From an uncultured Clostridia bacterium (lineage in GTDB: Bacteria; Bacillota; Clostridia; Oscillospirales; Oscillospiraceae): a stretch of DNA of 55,954 nucleotides. Position numbers and translations under genes: made by a program. Within the stretch, counting starts at the first letter, position 1; each line of letters starts with the position of its first letter. Below, one piece after another: positions 1 to 8,264 of the stretch. The DNA lies in the NCBI GenBank assembly GCA_946061515.1, contig CAMGRL010000011.1, positions 1 through 55,954 on the forward strand, given 5' to 3'. Below the pieces are notes generated by a model, which was given only the letters and a program-made list of their open reading frames with translations, searched no databases and had not been told where the DNA came from.

Positions 1-80
1 TACTTTGTGTATTGCAAGAAAAAGTGACGAAATCAGGGCGCAAATTTTCCGGGAGACGCCGAAGGCGGTTTATTCAGCGT
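1..80. repeat. Fragment of a MITE-like dispersed repeat at the window edge
   Basis: Bases 1-18 (TACTTTGTGTATTGCAAG) match, with one difference, a stretch in the reverse strand of the structured element at 20323-20483. Both continue into a TGACGA-containing segment after a 5-6 base indel. The fragment runs off the left edge, and its inner end abuts the premature stop of the HAD gene at 81-83. A GCCGAAGGC hairpin lies at 56-68. Its terminal sequence differs from the ends of the 20323 element, so it would be a related family member, not a copy. Seen: the shared core. Inferred: mobility. Confidence 0.45.
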
Positions 81-329
81 TTACTCAAGGACCTTCTCCC
101 CCATGAGCGCGCAGAATTTTTTCCAGAAGGCCTCTTCATTGGTGCAGGAGCCGTTGTTTTTCACCATGGCGGCGGTGCCGGCCCAGATGCCGCTGACCAG
201 CTGCTCCGCGTTATAGCCGTAAGGCGCAAGCTTTTTGGCCAGCAGGCCGAAATAATATTTGGTAAATTGGTCCTGATCCATGGGCAGCAGGGTGCCGTCC
301 AGGTCGAACATCACGGTTTTTATGCGCAT
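81..329 (-). pseudogene. HAD-superfamily hydrolase, N-terminal remnant
   Basis: The 82-residue product starts with the HAD motif I nucleophile segment DLDGTLLP (the first Asp takes the phosphoryl group in this family) followed by cap-domain-like sequence, then stops after MGEKVLE. Full HAD phosphatases of this type run about 220-250 residues and need motifs II-IV (Ser/Thr, Lys, acidic pair), all absent here. The stop coincides with the start of the repeat-like sequence at 1-80, so the gene was probably interrupted by a small element and its 3' half may lie beyond the window. It begins 10 bp after the DegV gene, so it was the second gene of that operon. Unlikely to be active. Confidence 0.7.
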
Positions 330-339
330 GGGCTTTTTC

Positions 340-1203
340 TCAGGTCCGGTAGATGATGCCGATCATATCCGGCCCGGTGTTGATGCCGATGACGCAGCCC
401 ACAGGGTATTCAAACTCAGGAGGCTGATCCATGACCTTGCTCAGAGCCTCCCGGAGCTTTTCCCGCTGGAGCTGGTTGCTGCCATAGACGATCTGATAGG
501 GGCTGCCGGGCTTGCGCTCTTTCAGGCAGGTCTCCACCAGGGCGTTGATGGCCTTGGCCTCGCCCCTGACCTTGGAGAGGATCTTCGCCTCGCCGTTTTC
601 AAAGGTGATCATGGGCTTGAGCCCCAGAGCATCGCCCACAAAAGCGGCTGCCGGGGTGATCCGACCGGACTTTTTCACGCAGCGCAGGTTCAGGGGGATG
701 AACATGGGCCGGGTGTGGGCCACCCACTCCTGAATGTATTCGGTGATCTCCTCCGCGCTCTTCCCCTCCTTCACCATGCGGGCGGCGGCGATGACGGGCC
801 AGCCGTAGCACATGCTGTAGGACAGAGAGTCGATCAGGGTGATGCTGAAGTCCTTCTCCGCCTCGGGGTGTTCCTCAAAGAAGAAGGTCCTTGCCTGCAT
901 CGCGCTCTGGAAGGTGGCGGAGCCCTTGGAATTGATGCTGGTGTGGATCAAGTGTGTGTAGCCCTGCTTCCAGGTCTCCTCGTAAAGGGCCATGAACTGG
1001 ACGGGCGTGGCCTGAGAGGAGCTGGGGAGAACGGCGGACTCGTCCAGAATTTTATAAAACTCCTGGGGCGTCAGGTCGTAGCCGTCTTTATACTGCTTGT
1101 CCCCGTTGACAATGGTGAGGGGGACGACGTTGATGTCCAGCTCTTCCCACATTTCCCGGGGGATATCTGCGGTGGAGTCGGTGCTGATTTTTATCTTCTG
1201 CAT
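340..1203 (-). CDS. DegV family fatty-acid-binding protein
   Basis: This is a 287-residue protein with the DegV N-terminal signature (STDSTADIP), a central SSSQATPVQF segment, the HTSINSKGS motif that contacts the carboxylate head group, and a C-terminal GPDMIG-type end. DegV/FakB proteins hold a single fatty acid; in Gram-positives the FakB group presents it to FakA kinase for phosphorylation and phospholipid synthesis. No FakA is nearby, so the ligand and partner cannot be assigned. The ATG at 1203 is preferred over an in-frame TTG five codons upstream because an AAAGGA ribosome site sits about 7 bases before it. The broken HAD gene lies immediately downstream. Confidence 0.88.
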   Translation of the reverse strand: MQKIKISTDSTADIPREMWEELDINVVPLTIVNGDKQYKDGYDLTPQEFYKILDESAVLPSSSQATPVQFMALYEETWKQGYTHLIHTSINSKGSATFQSAMQARTFFFEEHPEAEKDFSITLIDSLSYSMCYGWPVIAAARMVKEGKSAEEITEYIQEWVAHTRPMFIPLNLRCVKKSGRITPAAAFVGDALGLKPMITFENGEAKILSKVRGEAKAINALVETCLKERKPGSPYQIVYGSNQLQREKLREALSKVMDQPPEFEYPVGCVIGINTGPDMIGIIYRT

Positions 1204-1239
1204 AGTGTTTCCTTTCAAAAATGCGCAGTTCTGTCCGCC

Positions 1240-1268
1240 TTGACGGGAAAGCCGGGCGGAGATATAAT
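1240..1268 (+). promoter_or_regulatory. Sigma-70-type promoter for the aldo/keto reductase operon
   Basis: TTGACG (1240-1245), a 17-base spacer and TATAAT (1263-1268) form a near-consensus promoter pointing at the reductase, leaving an unusually long leader of about 250 bases. A weaker pair (TTGAAT 1453-1458, TATACA 1478-1483, 19-base spacer) lies closer to the gene. The rest of 1204-1524 is AT-rich and I see no riboswitch or small gene in it. Confidence 0.6.
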
Positions 1269-1524
1269 GATGATATTATGATACTATTCTCCAATAAAAC
1301 CATTTATTTTCTAGCGGTCAGAATTGCGCCAACCTTCGTTGCTTTCCTTGCAAATATATTTCCATTATTCGCTGCGGAAAGCGCCTCGTCTGACACAATT
1401 CTGCCTCGCTAAAATTCTAAAGCGTTTTATCGCAGAATAGTATGAAAAATACTTGAATAATTTGAAGCTTTTTTGAGTATACACACTTTTGTCTTTTATG
1501 TCAAGACAGTTGGAGGGTTTTGCT

Positions 1525-2649
1525 TTGCGCGTCTTTTTTCCGGAAATCAAGAAGAATTTTGGCTTTGGCTGCATGCGGCTGCCGATGCTGGAGGACAAAG
1601 TGGACCTGCCCCGGTTCACCCAAATGGTGGACATGTTTATGGCCCGGGGCTTTAATTATTTTGACACGGCCCGGCCCTACCTGGGCGGGCAGAGCGAGAC
1701 CGCGCTGCGGCAGTGCCTCACTTCCCGCTACCCCCGGGAGAGCTTTGTGCTGACGAACAAGCTGTCCTTCACCTTTTTTGAGAATGAGGAGGACATCCGC
1801 CTCCTCTTTGCCTCCCAAGTGGAGGCCTGCGGGGTGGAGTATTTTGACTTTTACCTGATGCACGCCATGAGCGGTGAACGGTATGAAAAATATCTCCGCT
1901 GCCGGGCCTTTGGGATCGCCCAGGAGCTGAAAGCGGAGGGAAAGATAAAGCACATCGGCATGTCCTTCCACGACACGCCCGAAGTACTGGATCGCATCCT
2001 CACGGAGCAGCCCTGCATTGAGGCAGTGCAGATCCAGTTTAACTATCTGGATGCATACAGCCCGGTGGTCCGGGGCATGGAGTGTCTTGAGGTCTGCCGC
2101 AAGCACAATAAGCCGGTCATCATCATGGAGCCGGTGAAGGGCGGGAACCTGATGAATCTGCCTGACGAGGCCAAAGCGGTGCTGGACGGCCTGAAAGGCG
2201 GCAGCTATGCCTCCTATGCCATCCGTTACGCCGCCTCCCAGGAGGGCGTGATGATGGTGCTCTCCGGCATGAGCAATGCAGAGCAGATGGCGGACAATCT
2301 CAGCTTTATGGAAGATTTCCGTCCCCTGGACGAAAAGGAATACGCCGCCATCGGGCAGGTGCGGGGCGTGTTTGACCGCATGGATCTGGTGCCCTGCACC
2401 GCCTGCCGCTACTGCACCGACGGCTGCCCCATGAAGATCAACATCCCCTCCCTGTTCTCCGCCCTGAACGCCAACACCATGTTCGGTGGGGAGAACGGCC
2501 GGGCAAGCTATAAAAACAATGTGGAAAAGGGCGGCAGCCCCGCCGATTGTGTGGGCTGCGGCCAGTGCGAGGCCGCCTGCCCCCAGCATTTGCAGATCCG
2601 GGCGCTGCTGAAACGGGTCTCCGCCCGCTTTGAAGAAAGGGAGGGCTGA
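1525..2649 (+). CDS. Aldo/keto reductase with C-terminal 4Fe-4S ferredoxin-like domain
   Basis: The 374-residue protein has the TIM-barrel AKR fold: GFGCMRLP near the N terminus, FDTARPY (with the catalytic-region Asp/Tyr), the NKL and HIGMSFH segments, and a C-terminal half-ferredoxin with two cysteine clusters, CTACRYCTDGCP and CVGCGQCEAACP. The iron-sulfur tail identifies the clostridial AKR subgroup that probably couples NAD(P)H and ferredoxin-type electrons; the substrate is unknown. I place the start at the TTG at 1525 because GGAGGG (1512-1517) is 7 bases upstream and the barrel begins directly after it. An ATG at 1498 in the same frame has no ribosome site. The MoaE-like gene follows after 3 bp, so the two are co-transcribed. 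Confidence 0.85.
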   Translation: MRVFFPEIKKNFGFGCMRLPMLEDKVDLPRFTQMVDMFMARGFNYFDTARPYLGGQSETALRQCLTSRYPRESFVLTNKLSFTFFENEEDIRLLFASQVEACGVEYFDFYLMHAMSGERYEKYLRCRAFGIAQELKAEGKIKHIGMSFHDTPEVLDRILTEQPCIEAVQIQFNYLDAYSPVVRGMECLEVCRKHNKPVIIMEPVKGGNLMNLPDEAKAVLDGLKGGSYASYAIRYAASQEGVMMVLSGMSNAEQMADNLSFMEDFRPLDEKEYAAIGQVRGVFDRMDLVPCTACRYCTDGCPMKINIPSLFSALNANTMFGGENGRASYKNNVEKGGSPADCVGCGQCEAACPQHLQIRALLKRVSARFEEREG

Positions 2650-2652
2650 GCC

Positions 2653-3045
2653 ATGAAAAAAGAAGCCCCTTCCATAGACCAGTGGCTGAAAGAGGCCAAA
2701 GCCGACCCCGCCGCCAAAAACTGCGGCATGTTCCTGGTCCATAACGGCACCGTCCGCCAGACGGCCAAGGCCCTGGTGCGGCAGGGCGCGGCGGACACCC
2801 TGCCCGTAACGGGCATGGACTTTTCCTATGACGAGGAGAAGCTTTCCGCCGCCATCGACCGGGCCTACACCCTGCCCGGCATCTATTATATCCGGGTCTG
2901 GCTGAACGAGGGCCAGCTCGATCTGGGGGACGACATCATGCTCGTCCTCATCGGCGGCGACATCCGCCCCCATGTGGTGGACGCCCTCCAGTTTCTTGTG
3001 GGAGAGATCAAAAACCACTGCGTTGTGGAAACGGAATTGCATTAA
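2653..3045 (+). CDS. MoaE-like small protein (molybdopterin synthase large-subunit family)
   Basis: This 130-residue protein resembles the clostridial group annotated as molybdenum cofactor MoaE: a central VWLNEGQLDLGDDIM strand pair and an IRPHVVDALQFLVGEIKN helix where MoaE has its His-Arg and first Lys. The second MoaE active-site region (consensus PIWKKE) is replaced by CVVETE, so the sulfur-transfer chemistry of true MoaE is doubtful. No other moa or moe gene is in the window. It is translationally adjacent to the aldo/keto reductase, which suggests a role linked to that redox enzyme. The family assignment is reasonable; the function is open. Confidence 0.7.
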   Translation: MKKEAPSIDQWLKEAKADPAAKNCGMFLVHNGTVRQTAKALVRQGAADTLPVTGMDFSYDEEKLSAAIDRAYTLPGIYYIRVWLNEGQLDLGDDIMLVLIGGDIRPHVVDALQFLVGEIKNHCVVETELH

Positions 3046-3077
3046 AGAAAACACCTCCAGGCGGAGGTGTTTTCTTT
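3044..3077. terminator. Bidirectional intrinsic terminator
   Basis: A perfect 15-bp stem (arms 3044-3058 and 3063-3077) with a 4-base AGGC loop and A/T-rich bases on both sides lies between the convergent MoaE-like and DUF389 genes. It can stop transcription from both. Confidence 0.9.
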
Positions 3078-4422
3078 ATCCGATATATACTTTCACCCGG
3101 TCCAGGCCGGTTTCGGTCCGGAGCCAGTTTTCCAGGGTTTCGATCTCTCCCTCGCTCATGGGCTCCGCGGCAGAGGCGGTGAGGAGAATGTATTCCCCTT
3201 CGCTGTCGCTCATATAGCCCACGCTGCACTCTTTCAGCTTGGTAAAGATCTGCGGCGCGGTTTCGCATAGAGTCTGGAGCTGGTCCGCCGGGTCCGGGCT
3301 GCTCAACACATCCTCAAGCTGCCGGTTCACTGTGTCCAGCTCCCGCTCCTTTTCCTCCAGCTTCTCCTGCAGGGCGGAAATGGCGTTTTCCTGCAGAGCG
3401 ATGGTCACCCGGTCGGAGCTCTCCAGATCGGCGCTGACGGAATTTTGGGTCACATGGAGGGTGTAGCCCTCCAGACCGTAGTTGGCCAGCTCCTTTTGCA
3501 GCATGGCAACGGCCTCCTCCGACACAGGCTGGCCCACAAGGGAGACGGAGAGCTTCTTTTCCATTTTGTCGACGCTGCTCTGGACCAGCTGGGTGTCGGA
3601 AAAGACAAACTCGCTTTTCAGGTAACGCTCTATGTTGCTGTCCAGAACGGAATTATACACCGTCATGCCGCCGATGAGGATGCTGGGGATCACCGTGATG
3701 ATGGTGATGGCCAGAATGATGCGGTTGATTTTTTTCTGCCGCTGGGGGCTGATCTCCCGGTGTGCCGGTACTCTCAGCAGCACCGTCACCAGCGCGGCGG
3801 ACAGGGCGATAAACAGGGTGTTGATGGCGAAGAGGTAGAAGGCACCCAGCAGGAAGCGGGGCTGCAAAGTGGCAAGGCCGTAGCCCGCGGTGCAGAGAGG
3901 GGGCATCAGCGCCGTGGCGATGGCCACGCCGGGGATCACATTCCCCTTTTTCTGCCGGGTGTTGCCGATCATGCCGGCAAGGCCGCCGAAGAGGGCGATG
4001 AGCACGTCCCAGATGGTGGGGCTTGTGCGGGCGATCATCTCCGCCGTGGGCTCCTGCAAGGGCGTCAGCAGAAAATAGAGGGTGGAGGCGATCAGGCTGA
4101 TGGCCACCTGGGTGCCGAAGCTGGCCAGAGACCGGCGCATGAGGGCCAGGTCCTTCACCGCCAGGGAGTAGCCCAGGGTGAGTATGCCGCTCATCAGCGG
4201 CGAAATGAGCATGGCGCCGATAATGACGGCGGTGGAGTTTACGTTCAGGCCGATGGAGGCGATGAAAATGGCCAGCATCAGAATCCACATGTTGGAGCCG
4301 TGAATGGCGGTGTTCTCCAGCATCATGGCGTCGATCTCCTCATAGCTCATCATGTCGCCCCGGATATCCAGCAGCTCACGGAAATAGGCCTTGGCCCGGC
4401 CTGTCTTTTTCTTTTCTTCCAT
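3076..4422 (-). CDS. DUF389 (TIGR00341-like) membrane protein
   Basis: The 448-residue protein has an N-terminal cytoplasmic helix, then a membrane core typical of DUF389: IGLNVNSTAVIIGAMLISPLM, a conserved GNTRQKKGNVIPGVAIATAL segment and several further helices up to about residue 265. The soluble C-terminal half contains a coiled coil (about residues 345-375, rich in E/K/L heptads) and a small alpha/beta domain. The function of the family is not established; transport has been suggested. An AGGAGG site is just upstream of the ATG. It is a single-gene unit with its own promoter and shares a terminator with the MoaE-like gene. Confidence 0.85.
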   Translation of the reverse strand: MEEKKKTGRAKAYFRELLDIRGDMMSYEEIDAMMLENTAIHGSNMWILMLAIFIASIGLNVNSTAVIIGAMLISPLMSGILTLGYSLAVKDLALMRRSLASFGTQVAISLIASTLYFLLTPLQEPTAEMIARTSPTIWDVLIALFGGLAGMIGNTRQKKGNVIPGVAIATALMPPLCTAGYGLATLQPRFLLGAFYLFAINTLFIALSAALVTVLLRVPAHREISPQRQKKINRIILAITIITVIPSILIGGMTVYNSVLDSNIERYLKSEFVFSDTQLVQSSVDKMEKKLSVSLVGQPVSEEAVAMLQKELANYGLEGYTLHVTQNSVSADLESSDRVTIALQENAISALQEKLEEKERELDTVNRQLEDVLSSPDPADQLQTLCETAPQIFTKLKECSVGYMSDSEGEYILLTASAAEPMSEGEIETLENWLRTETGLDRVKVYIG

Positions 4423-4445
4423 CCGTGCATCCCTCCTGATTTTCC

Positions 4446-4474
4446 ATCATAGCACTTTCGTATTGCACAGTCAA
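4446..4474 (-). promoter_or_regulatory. Promoter of the DUF389 gene
   Basis: On the minus strand TTGACT (4469-4474), a 17-base spacer and TATGAT (4446-4451) lie about 25 bases before the start codon. It is divergent from the promoter at 4499-4527. Confidence 0.6.
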
Positions 4475-4498
4475 AGAAAAATACACCCCAATGCGCGG

Positions 4499-4527
4499 TT
4501 GACAGACGGGGCGGGGTAAAATATAAT
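4499..4527 (+). promoter_or_regulatory. Perfect consensus promoter of the LOG-family gene
   Basis: TTGACA (4499-4504), 17 bases and TATAAT (4522-4527) match the sigma-70/sigma-A consensus exactly and predict a leader of roughly 20 bases. Confidence 0.8.
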
Positions 4528-4556
4528 GAGGAAAAATTTTATGTGGGAGATAAAGC

Positions 4557-5138
4557 ATGAATATCTGCGTATACGGCGCCTCCGGCGACAGGCTGGCCCG
4601 GGAATATTTTGACGCGGCGGAGAGGCTGGGCGAGCTCATCGGCCAAGGCGGGCACAGTCTGATCTTCGGCGGCGGCCAAAACGGCCTGATGGGGGCCTGC
4701 GCCCGGGGCGTTTCCCGGGAAAAGGGCAAAATCACCGGCATCGCCCCCCGCTTTTTTGACGAGCCGGGGATCCTCTACCCCCACTGCACCGAGTTCATTT
4801 TCACCGAGACCATGGGCCAGCGCAAGGCCGCCATGGAGGACGCGGCCCAGGCCTTCATCGTTCTGCCCGGCGGCATCGGCACCTATGAGGAATTTTTCGA
4901 GACCCTGACCTTGAAGCAGCTGGGCCGCCACGCTAAGCCCATCGCCGTGCTGAACACCGCCGGCTATTACGACGCCATGGCCCATATGCTCCGGCAGACG
5001 GCGGAGCAGGGCTTTATGAGCAAGAGCTGTCTTCAGCTTTTTGCCCTGTGCGATACCCCGGAGCAGGCCCTGGACCATGTGCTGCACGACAAGCCCCTGT
5101 CCGGCAGCATCAAAAGGCTTTCCGACTATAATGCCTGA
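4557..5138 (+). CDS. LOG family nucleotide phosphoribohydrolase (TIGR00730-like)
   Basis: The 193-residue Rossmann-type protein carries the LOG fingerprint: GGGQNGLMGACARGV near the N terminus, the M(G)QRK segment and the catalytic PGGIGTYEE motif. The family hydrolyses the N-glycosidic bond of nucleoside 5'-monophosphates (cytokinin-type or AMP), releasing base and ribose 5-phosphate; the physiological substrate in clostridia is uncertain. GGGAGA precedes the ATG. It is monocistronic: strong promoter upstream, terminator hairpin downstream, converging on fbp. Confidence 0.85.
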   Translation: MNICVYGASGDRLAREYFDAAERLGELIGQGGHSLIFGGGQNGLMGACARGVSREKGKITGIAPRFFDEPGILYPHCTEFIFTETMGQRKAAMEDAAQAFIVLPGGIGTYEEFFETLTLKQLGRHAKPIAVLNTAGYYDAMAHMLRQTAEQGFMSKSCLQLFALCDTPEQALDHVLHDKPLSGSIKRLSDYNA

Positions 5139-5153
5139 CAAGGCAAAAAAACG

Positions 5154-5182
5154 CAGACCCATCGAATGGATCGGTGGGTCTG
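5154..5182 (-). terminator. Intrinsic terminator for fbp
   Basis: An 11-bp stem (arms 5154-5164 and 5172-5182, one G-T pair) is followed, in minus-strand reading, by CG and seven T. Confidence 0.75.
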
Positions 5183-5201
5183 ATAAACCGCTGTTTTTCA
5201 T

Positions 5202-5223
5202 CCTTCCGGCGAAAGCCGGAAGG
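5202..5223 (+). terminator. Intrinsic terminator for the LOG gene
   Basis: A 9-bp GC-rich stem with a GAAA tetraloop (arms 5202-5210 and 5215-5223) is followed by six T (5226-5231). Confidence 0.8.
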
Positions 5224-5275
5224 AATTTTTTCTTTCAATATAATATATCCTGCGCGCTGCAATTGCCCGGATGAA

Positions 5276-7156
5276 CTATCTCTCCTGTATGTCTCCTCTG
5301 CGGAAAGCGGCCAGCAGGGCCTCCAGCGCCTCAATGCGTCGGCAGAGCACCGCGCCGCTGTCGGTGTCCGCGATGTAGCGGCGGCGGGCAAAGCTCTCCA
5401 CCTGCACGGAGTCGGACTCCATGTCCTCATTGTTGCTCAAAACCCTCGCCACGCCGTTGAAGGGCCGGTGGGATTTGAGCCGCAGGCCGTGGGAATTATA
5501 GATCAGCGTGTAGCCCGCGATGCCGGTGGTGGCCTGGTAGGCTTTGCAGAAGCCGCCGTCGATGACGAAGAGCTTGCCATTGGCCTTTACCGGGCTTTCG
5601 CCCTTTTTGGCCTTCACTGGGGTGTGGCCGTTGATGATGTGGCCGCTGTCCGGGTCCAGGCCGAACTCCCGCAGGATCATCCGGGCGGCATTCTCGTCGT
5701 CCCAGAAGCGGAAATAGGGGTTTTTCGGCTCCTCCCAGGTGCTCTTGTCGTCCACCACGGCCCGCTCGAAGGTGTGGAACACCCTGCCGGAGAAGGGGCT
5801 GTCGTTGCCGCACCAGAGATACCACATCATGTCCAGCGCCGACTCATCATGCTTTGCCCAGGCGCTTTTTACCACAATGTCCGCGTAGTCCAGCAGGGAC
5901 TTGCCGGAGTACCACTTGCCGCCGTGGCGGACCCGGGCAAACTGCCCGTCCTCGGTCATGGGGATGCAGCCGTGGTAGAGCAGATTGCCGTTGCAGCAGA
6001 GATAAGTGCCGCCGTTTTTATAAATGAAGTCGATATGGCGGCGCAGGGCCTGGCTTTCCCGGAAGGCGGACACATATTCCTCCACCAGGGCCTCTTCCTC
6101 CGCCGTCAGCCTATAGGGGTCACCGGGGTCGATGGTGGGCCAGAGAGAGGTGTTCAGCGGGTACACCCCGTCGTCCAGGCGGACGGTGTTGTGTTCAAAG
6201 TCGATGCGCTCCAGCATCAGCCGGGAGTCCATGCCGTAGCCCGGGTGGCGCTTAATGATCTGCCCCTCTAACTTAAAGCCCAGGGTGTTCAGGGCGTGGT
6301 GCAGTATCTTGCCCGAGGCGCTGCCGTACACCTTCCGGGAAAACTCCGTCAGCGGGCGAAGGGATATGCCGTAGCGCCGCTCCAACAGGTTGGTGTTGCC
6401 GTAGTCCACGGAGATGCGCAGCACCGTAAAGATGCAGGCGGGGCTGCCCGCCGCCGCGCCCAACCACAGGATGTCGTGGTTGCCCCACTGGATGTCGATG
6501 TTGGGGTGCTCCATCAGCGCGTCCAGCAGGCGGGCCGGTTCGCTGCCCCTGTCGAAAATGTCGCCCACGATGTGCAGCCGCTCCACGGCCAGGCGCTTTA
6601 TAAGCTCCGACATGGCCACAATGACCTCTTCCGCCGATCCGGTCTCCACAATGGCGTCCAGCAGGGTGTCGTGGTAGCGGAGCTGGTTTTCCTCCTCGTC
6701 CCGCTGGACATGCAGCAGCTCGTCCAGCACAAAGCTCCACTCCGCCGGCATCTGTTTGCGCACATAGCTGCGGGTGTATTTGCCGGACAGCATCTCCGCC
6801 AGGGTGCGCAGCCGCTCCAGCACGTCCCGAAGCACCCCATCGCTGAGCTTGTCCTGCTCCCGCAGGCAGTTCAGCTCCTCCCTGGGGTAGTAGATCAGCG
6901 AGCAGAGGGCGCGGCAGCGCTCCTCCCCGATCTCCTGCTCATACAGGCGGCGCACCTTTTCCAGAATCACGCCGGAGCAGTTGTTCAGAATGTGCCGCAC
7001 CGCGCCGTATTCGCCGTGCAGGTCGCTGATAAAATGTTCCGTGCCCTTGGGCAGGGAGAGGATGGCCCTGAGATTGACGATCTCGGAGCACGCAGCCGCC
7101 CTGTTGGGGTATTTTTCCGCCAGAAGTTCAAGATATTCCTGGGAGTAGTCTGCCAT
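5276..7156 (-). CDS. fbp: Fructose-1,6-bisphosphatase class III
   Basis: The 626-residue protein belongs to the Firmicutes-type Fbp (PF06874), which removes the 1-phosphate of fructose 1,6-bisphosphate in gluconeogenesis. Metallophosphatase motifs are visible: FISDLHGEYGAV (Asp45 and His47), VGDIFDRGSEPA, WGNHDILWLGAAAG and, near the C terminus, INGHTPVK. The length agrees with the family (about 640). The ATG at 7156 is chosen because AGGAGG lies 7 bases upstream; a GTG two codons earlier would overlap that site. It is a single-gene unit with its own promoter and terminator. Confidence 0.95.
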   Translation of the reverse strand: MADYSQEYLELLAEKYPNRAAACSEIVNLRAILSLPKGTEHFISDLHGEYGAVRHILNNCSGVILEKVRRLYEQEIGEERCRALCSLIYYPREELNCLREQDKLSDGVLRDVLERLRTLAEMLSGKYTRSYVRKQMPAEWSFVLDELLHVQRDEEENQLRYHDTLLDAIVETGSAEEVIVAMSELIKRLAVERLHIVGDIFDRGSEPARLLDALMEHPNIDIQWGNHDILWLGAAAGSPACIFTVLRISVDYGNTNLLERRYGISLRPLTEFSRKVYGSASGKILHHALNTLGFKLEGQIIKRHPGYGMDSRLMLERIDFEHNTVRLDDGVYPLNTSLWPTIDPGDPYRLTAEEEALVEEYVSAFRESQALRRHIDFIYKNGGTYLCCNGNLLYHGCIPMTEDGQFARVRHGGKWYSGKSLLDYADIVVKSAWAKHDESALDMMWYLWCGNDSPFSGRVFHTFERAVVDDKSTWEEPKNPYFRFWDDENAARMILREFGLDPDSGHIINGHTPVKAKKGESPVKANGKLFVIDGGFCKAYQATTGIAGYTLIYNSHGLRLKSHRPFNGVARVLSNNEDMESDSVQVESFARRRYIADTDSGAVLCRRIEALEALLAAFRRGDIQER

Positions 7157-7192
7157 GTTCACGCCTCCTGTGCATTGATTTTTCTATTGTTT

Positions 7193-7221
7193 ATTATATC
7201 ATTTCTTTTTTCCGCTTACAA
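7193..7221 (-). promoter_or_regulatory. Promoter of fbp
   Basis: On the minus strand TTGTAA (7216-7221), a 17-base spacer and TATAAT (7193-7198) lie about 35 bases before the fbp start. Confidence 0.6.
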
Positions 7222-7315
7222 TCAAATCCATATCATATCCTGTGAAAGTTTTTTCCCGGAAACTTTCCGGCCGGAAAAACGTCTTTACCAACGCAGCTGA
7301 TCTTTTCCCGTTCAT

Positions 7316-7377
7316 TTCTTAAACGTTCTTAACCTTTTAAGAATCCTCTTCCTTTTTGCCTTTATCCGTCGTATAAT
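7316..7377 (+). promoter_or_regulatory. srtB promoter with upstream 10-bp-spaced TTCTTAA repeats
   Basis: A TATAAT (7372-7377) lies 29 bases before the sortase start, with only a poor -35 (TTCCTT, 7349-7354). Just upstream, TTCTTAA occurs at 7316-7322 and 7326-7332 (exactly one helical turn apart), followed by its inverse TTAAGAA at 7337-7343. This arrangement, beside a weak -35, fits an activator site for an OmpR/PhoB-type regulator; none is encoded nearby. Confidence 0.45.
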
Positions 7378-7406
7378 ATGCTCAAGCCTTTCATAAGGAG
7401 GACAAG

Positions 7407-8189
7407 ATGAAAAAACAAACCAGAATACTTTTAACTGTACTGTGTGTGGTGTTTCTGTGCGTGTTCGCTTTCAGCGGATACAAGCTCTACTCCATCATTC
7501 ATGAATACAGAGTTGACCAGCAGATGTACAACGGACTCAGCGGGAACGTTGTGACCCAGAACGACAAGGATAAAGCTCCTTCCCAGAGCGCCAGTCCGGA
7601 GGTCGAAGGCCCCCGGGAGGTCTCCCCCATCGCCGTTGACTTTGACGCCCTCATGAGCCAGAGCCAGTATGTGGTAGGCTGGCTTTACAGCGCGGACACC
7701 GTGATCAACTATCCGGTGGCTCAGGGCGAAGATAACTTTTATTTTCTTGAACGCTATATTGACGGCCGGTACAACGGCTGCGGTTCCCTGTTTATCGACT
7801 GCGCCTGCTTCAGCGACTTTTCCGGAAAGAACACCGTGATCTACGGCCACCACATGAACGACGGCTCCATGTTCGCCTCCATCTGCAATTACGGCAAGCA
7901 GGAATATTATGACGCCCACCCGGTCATGTACCTGAACACCCCCACCCAGAATTACCGCGTGGAACTTTTCACCGGCTTCATCACCTCCGCGGACTCCTCG
8001 GTCTACACCTTCTTCTTTAACAGCGACGAGGAATACGGCGCATTTCTGGAGAAGATGAAGGGCTTTTCCGATTTTGACTGTGATGTGGAGGTCGGCCCGG
8101 AGGACAGGATCATCACCCTCTCCACCTGCACCTATGAATACGACAACGCCAGATATGTGGTGATGGGCAAGCTGGTGCCCATCGACTGA
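7407..8189 (+). CDS. srtB: Class B sortase
   Basis: This 260-residue membrane-anchored transpeptidase has an uncleaved N-terminal signal anchor (residues 8-25), a low-complexity linker to about 75, then a sortase barrel. The catalytic triad is His148 (IYGHHM), Cys241 (LSTCTYE) and Arg249 (NARYVVMGKL), in the SrtB arrangement. Sortases cleave a C-terminal sorting signal and attach the protein to peptidoglycan or pili. The next gene encodes a repeat-rich surface protein with a C-terminal membrane segment, its probable substrate. An AAGGAGG site precedes the ATG. Confidence 0.93.
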   Translation: MKKQTRILLTVLCVVFLCVFAFSGYKLYSIIHEYRVDQQMYNGLSGNVVTQNDKDKAPSQSASPEVEGPREVSPIAVDFDALMSQSQYVVGWLYSADTVINYPVAQGEDNFYFLERYIDGRYNGCGSLFIDCACFSDFSGKNTVIYGHHMNDGSMFASICNYGKQEYYDAHPVMYLNTPTQNYRVELFTGFITSADSSVYTFFFNSDEEYGAFLEKMKGFSDFDCDVEVGPEDRIITLSTCTYEYDNARYVVMGKLVPID

Positions 8190-8264
8190 GCACCGGAGCC
8201 TGTCGAAAATTGTTACAGCCTGAAAATATTATGTAATCTTAATAAATTATTTTTCAATTCTCTC

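Noticed and set aside
15-356. Plus-strand open frame over the HAD remnant.
   Set aside because: The minus strand has a clear HAD motif I start; the plus frame lacks a ribosome site and family signal.
1269-1497. Long leader of the aldo/keto reductase operon considered as a riboswitch.
   Set aside because: I see no strong multi-stem fold, no known aptamer core and no terminator/antiterminator pair.
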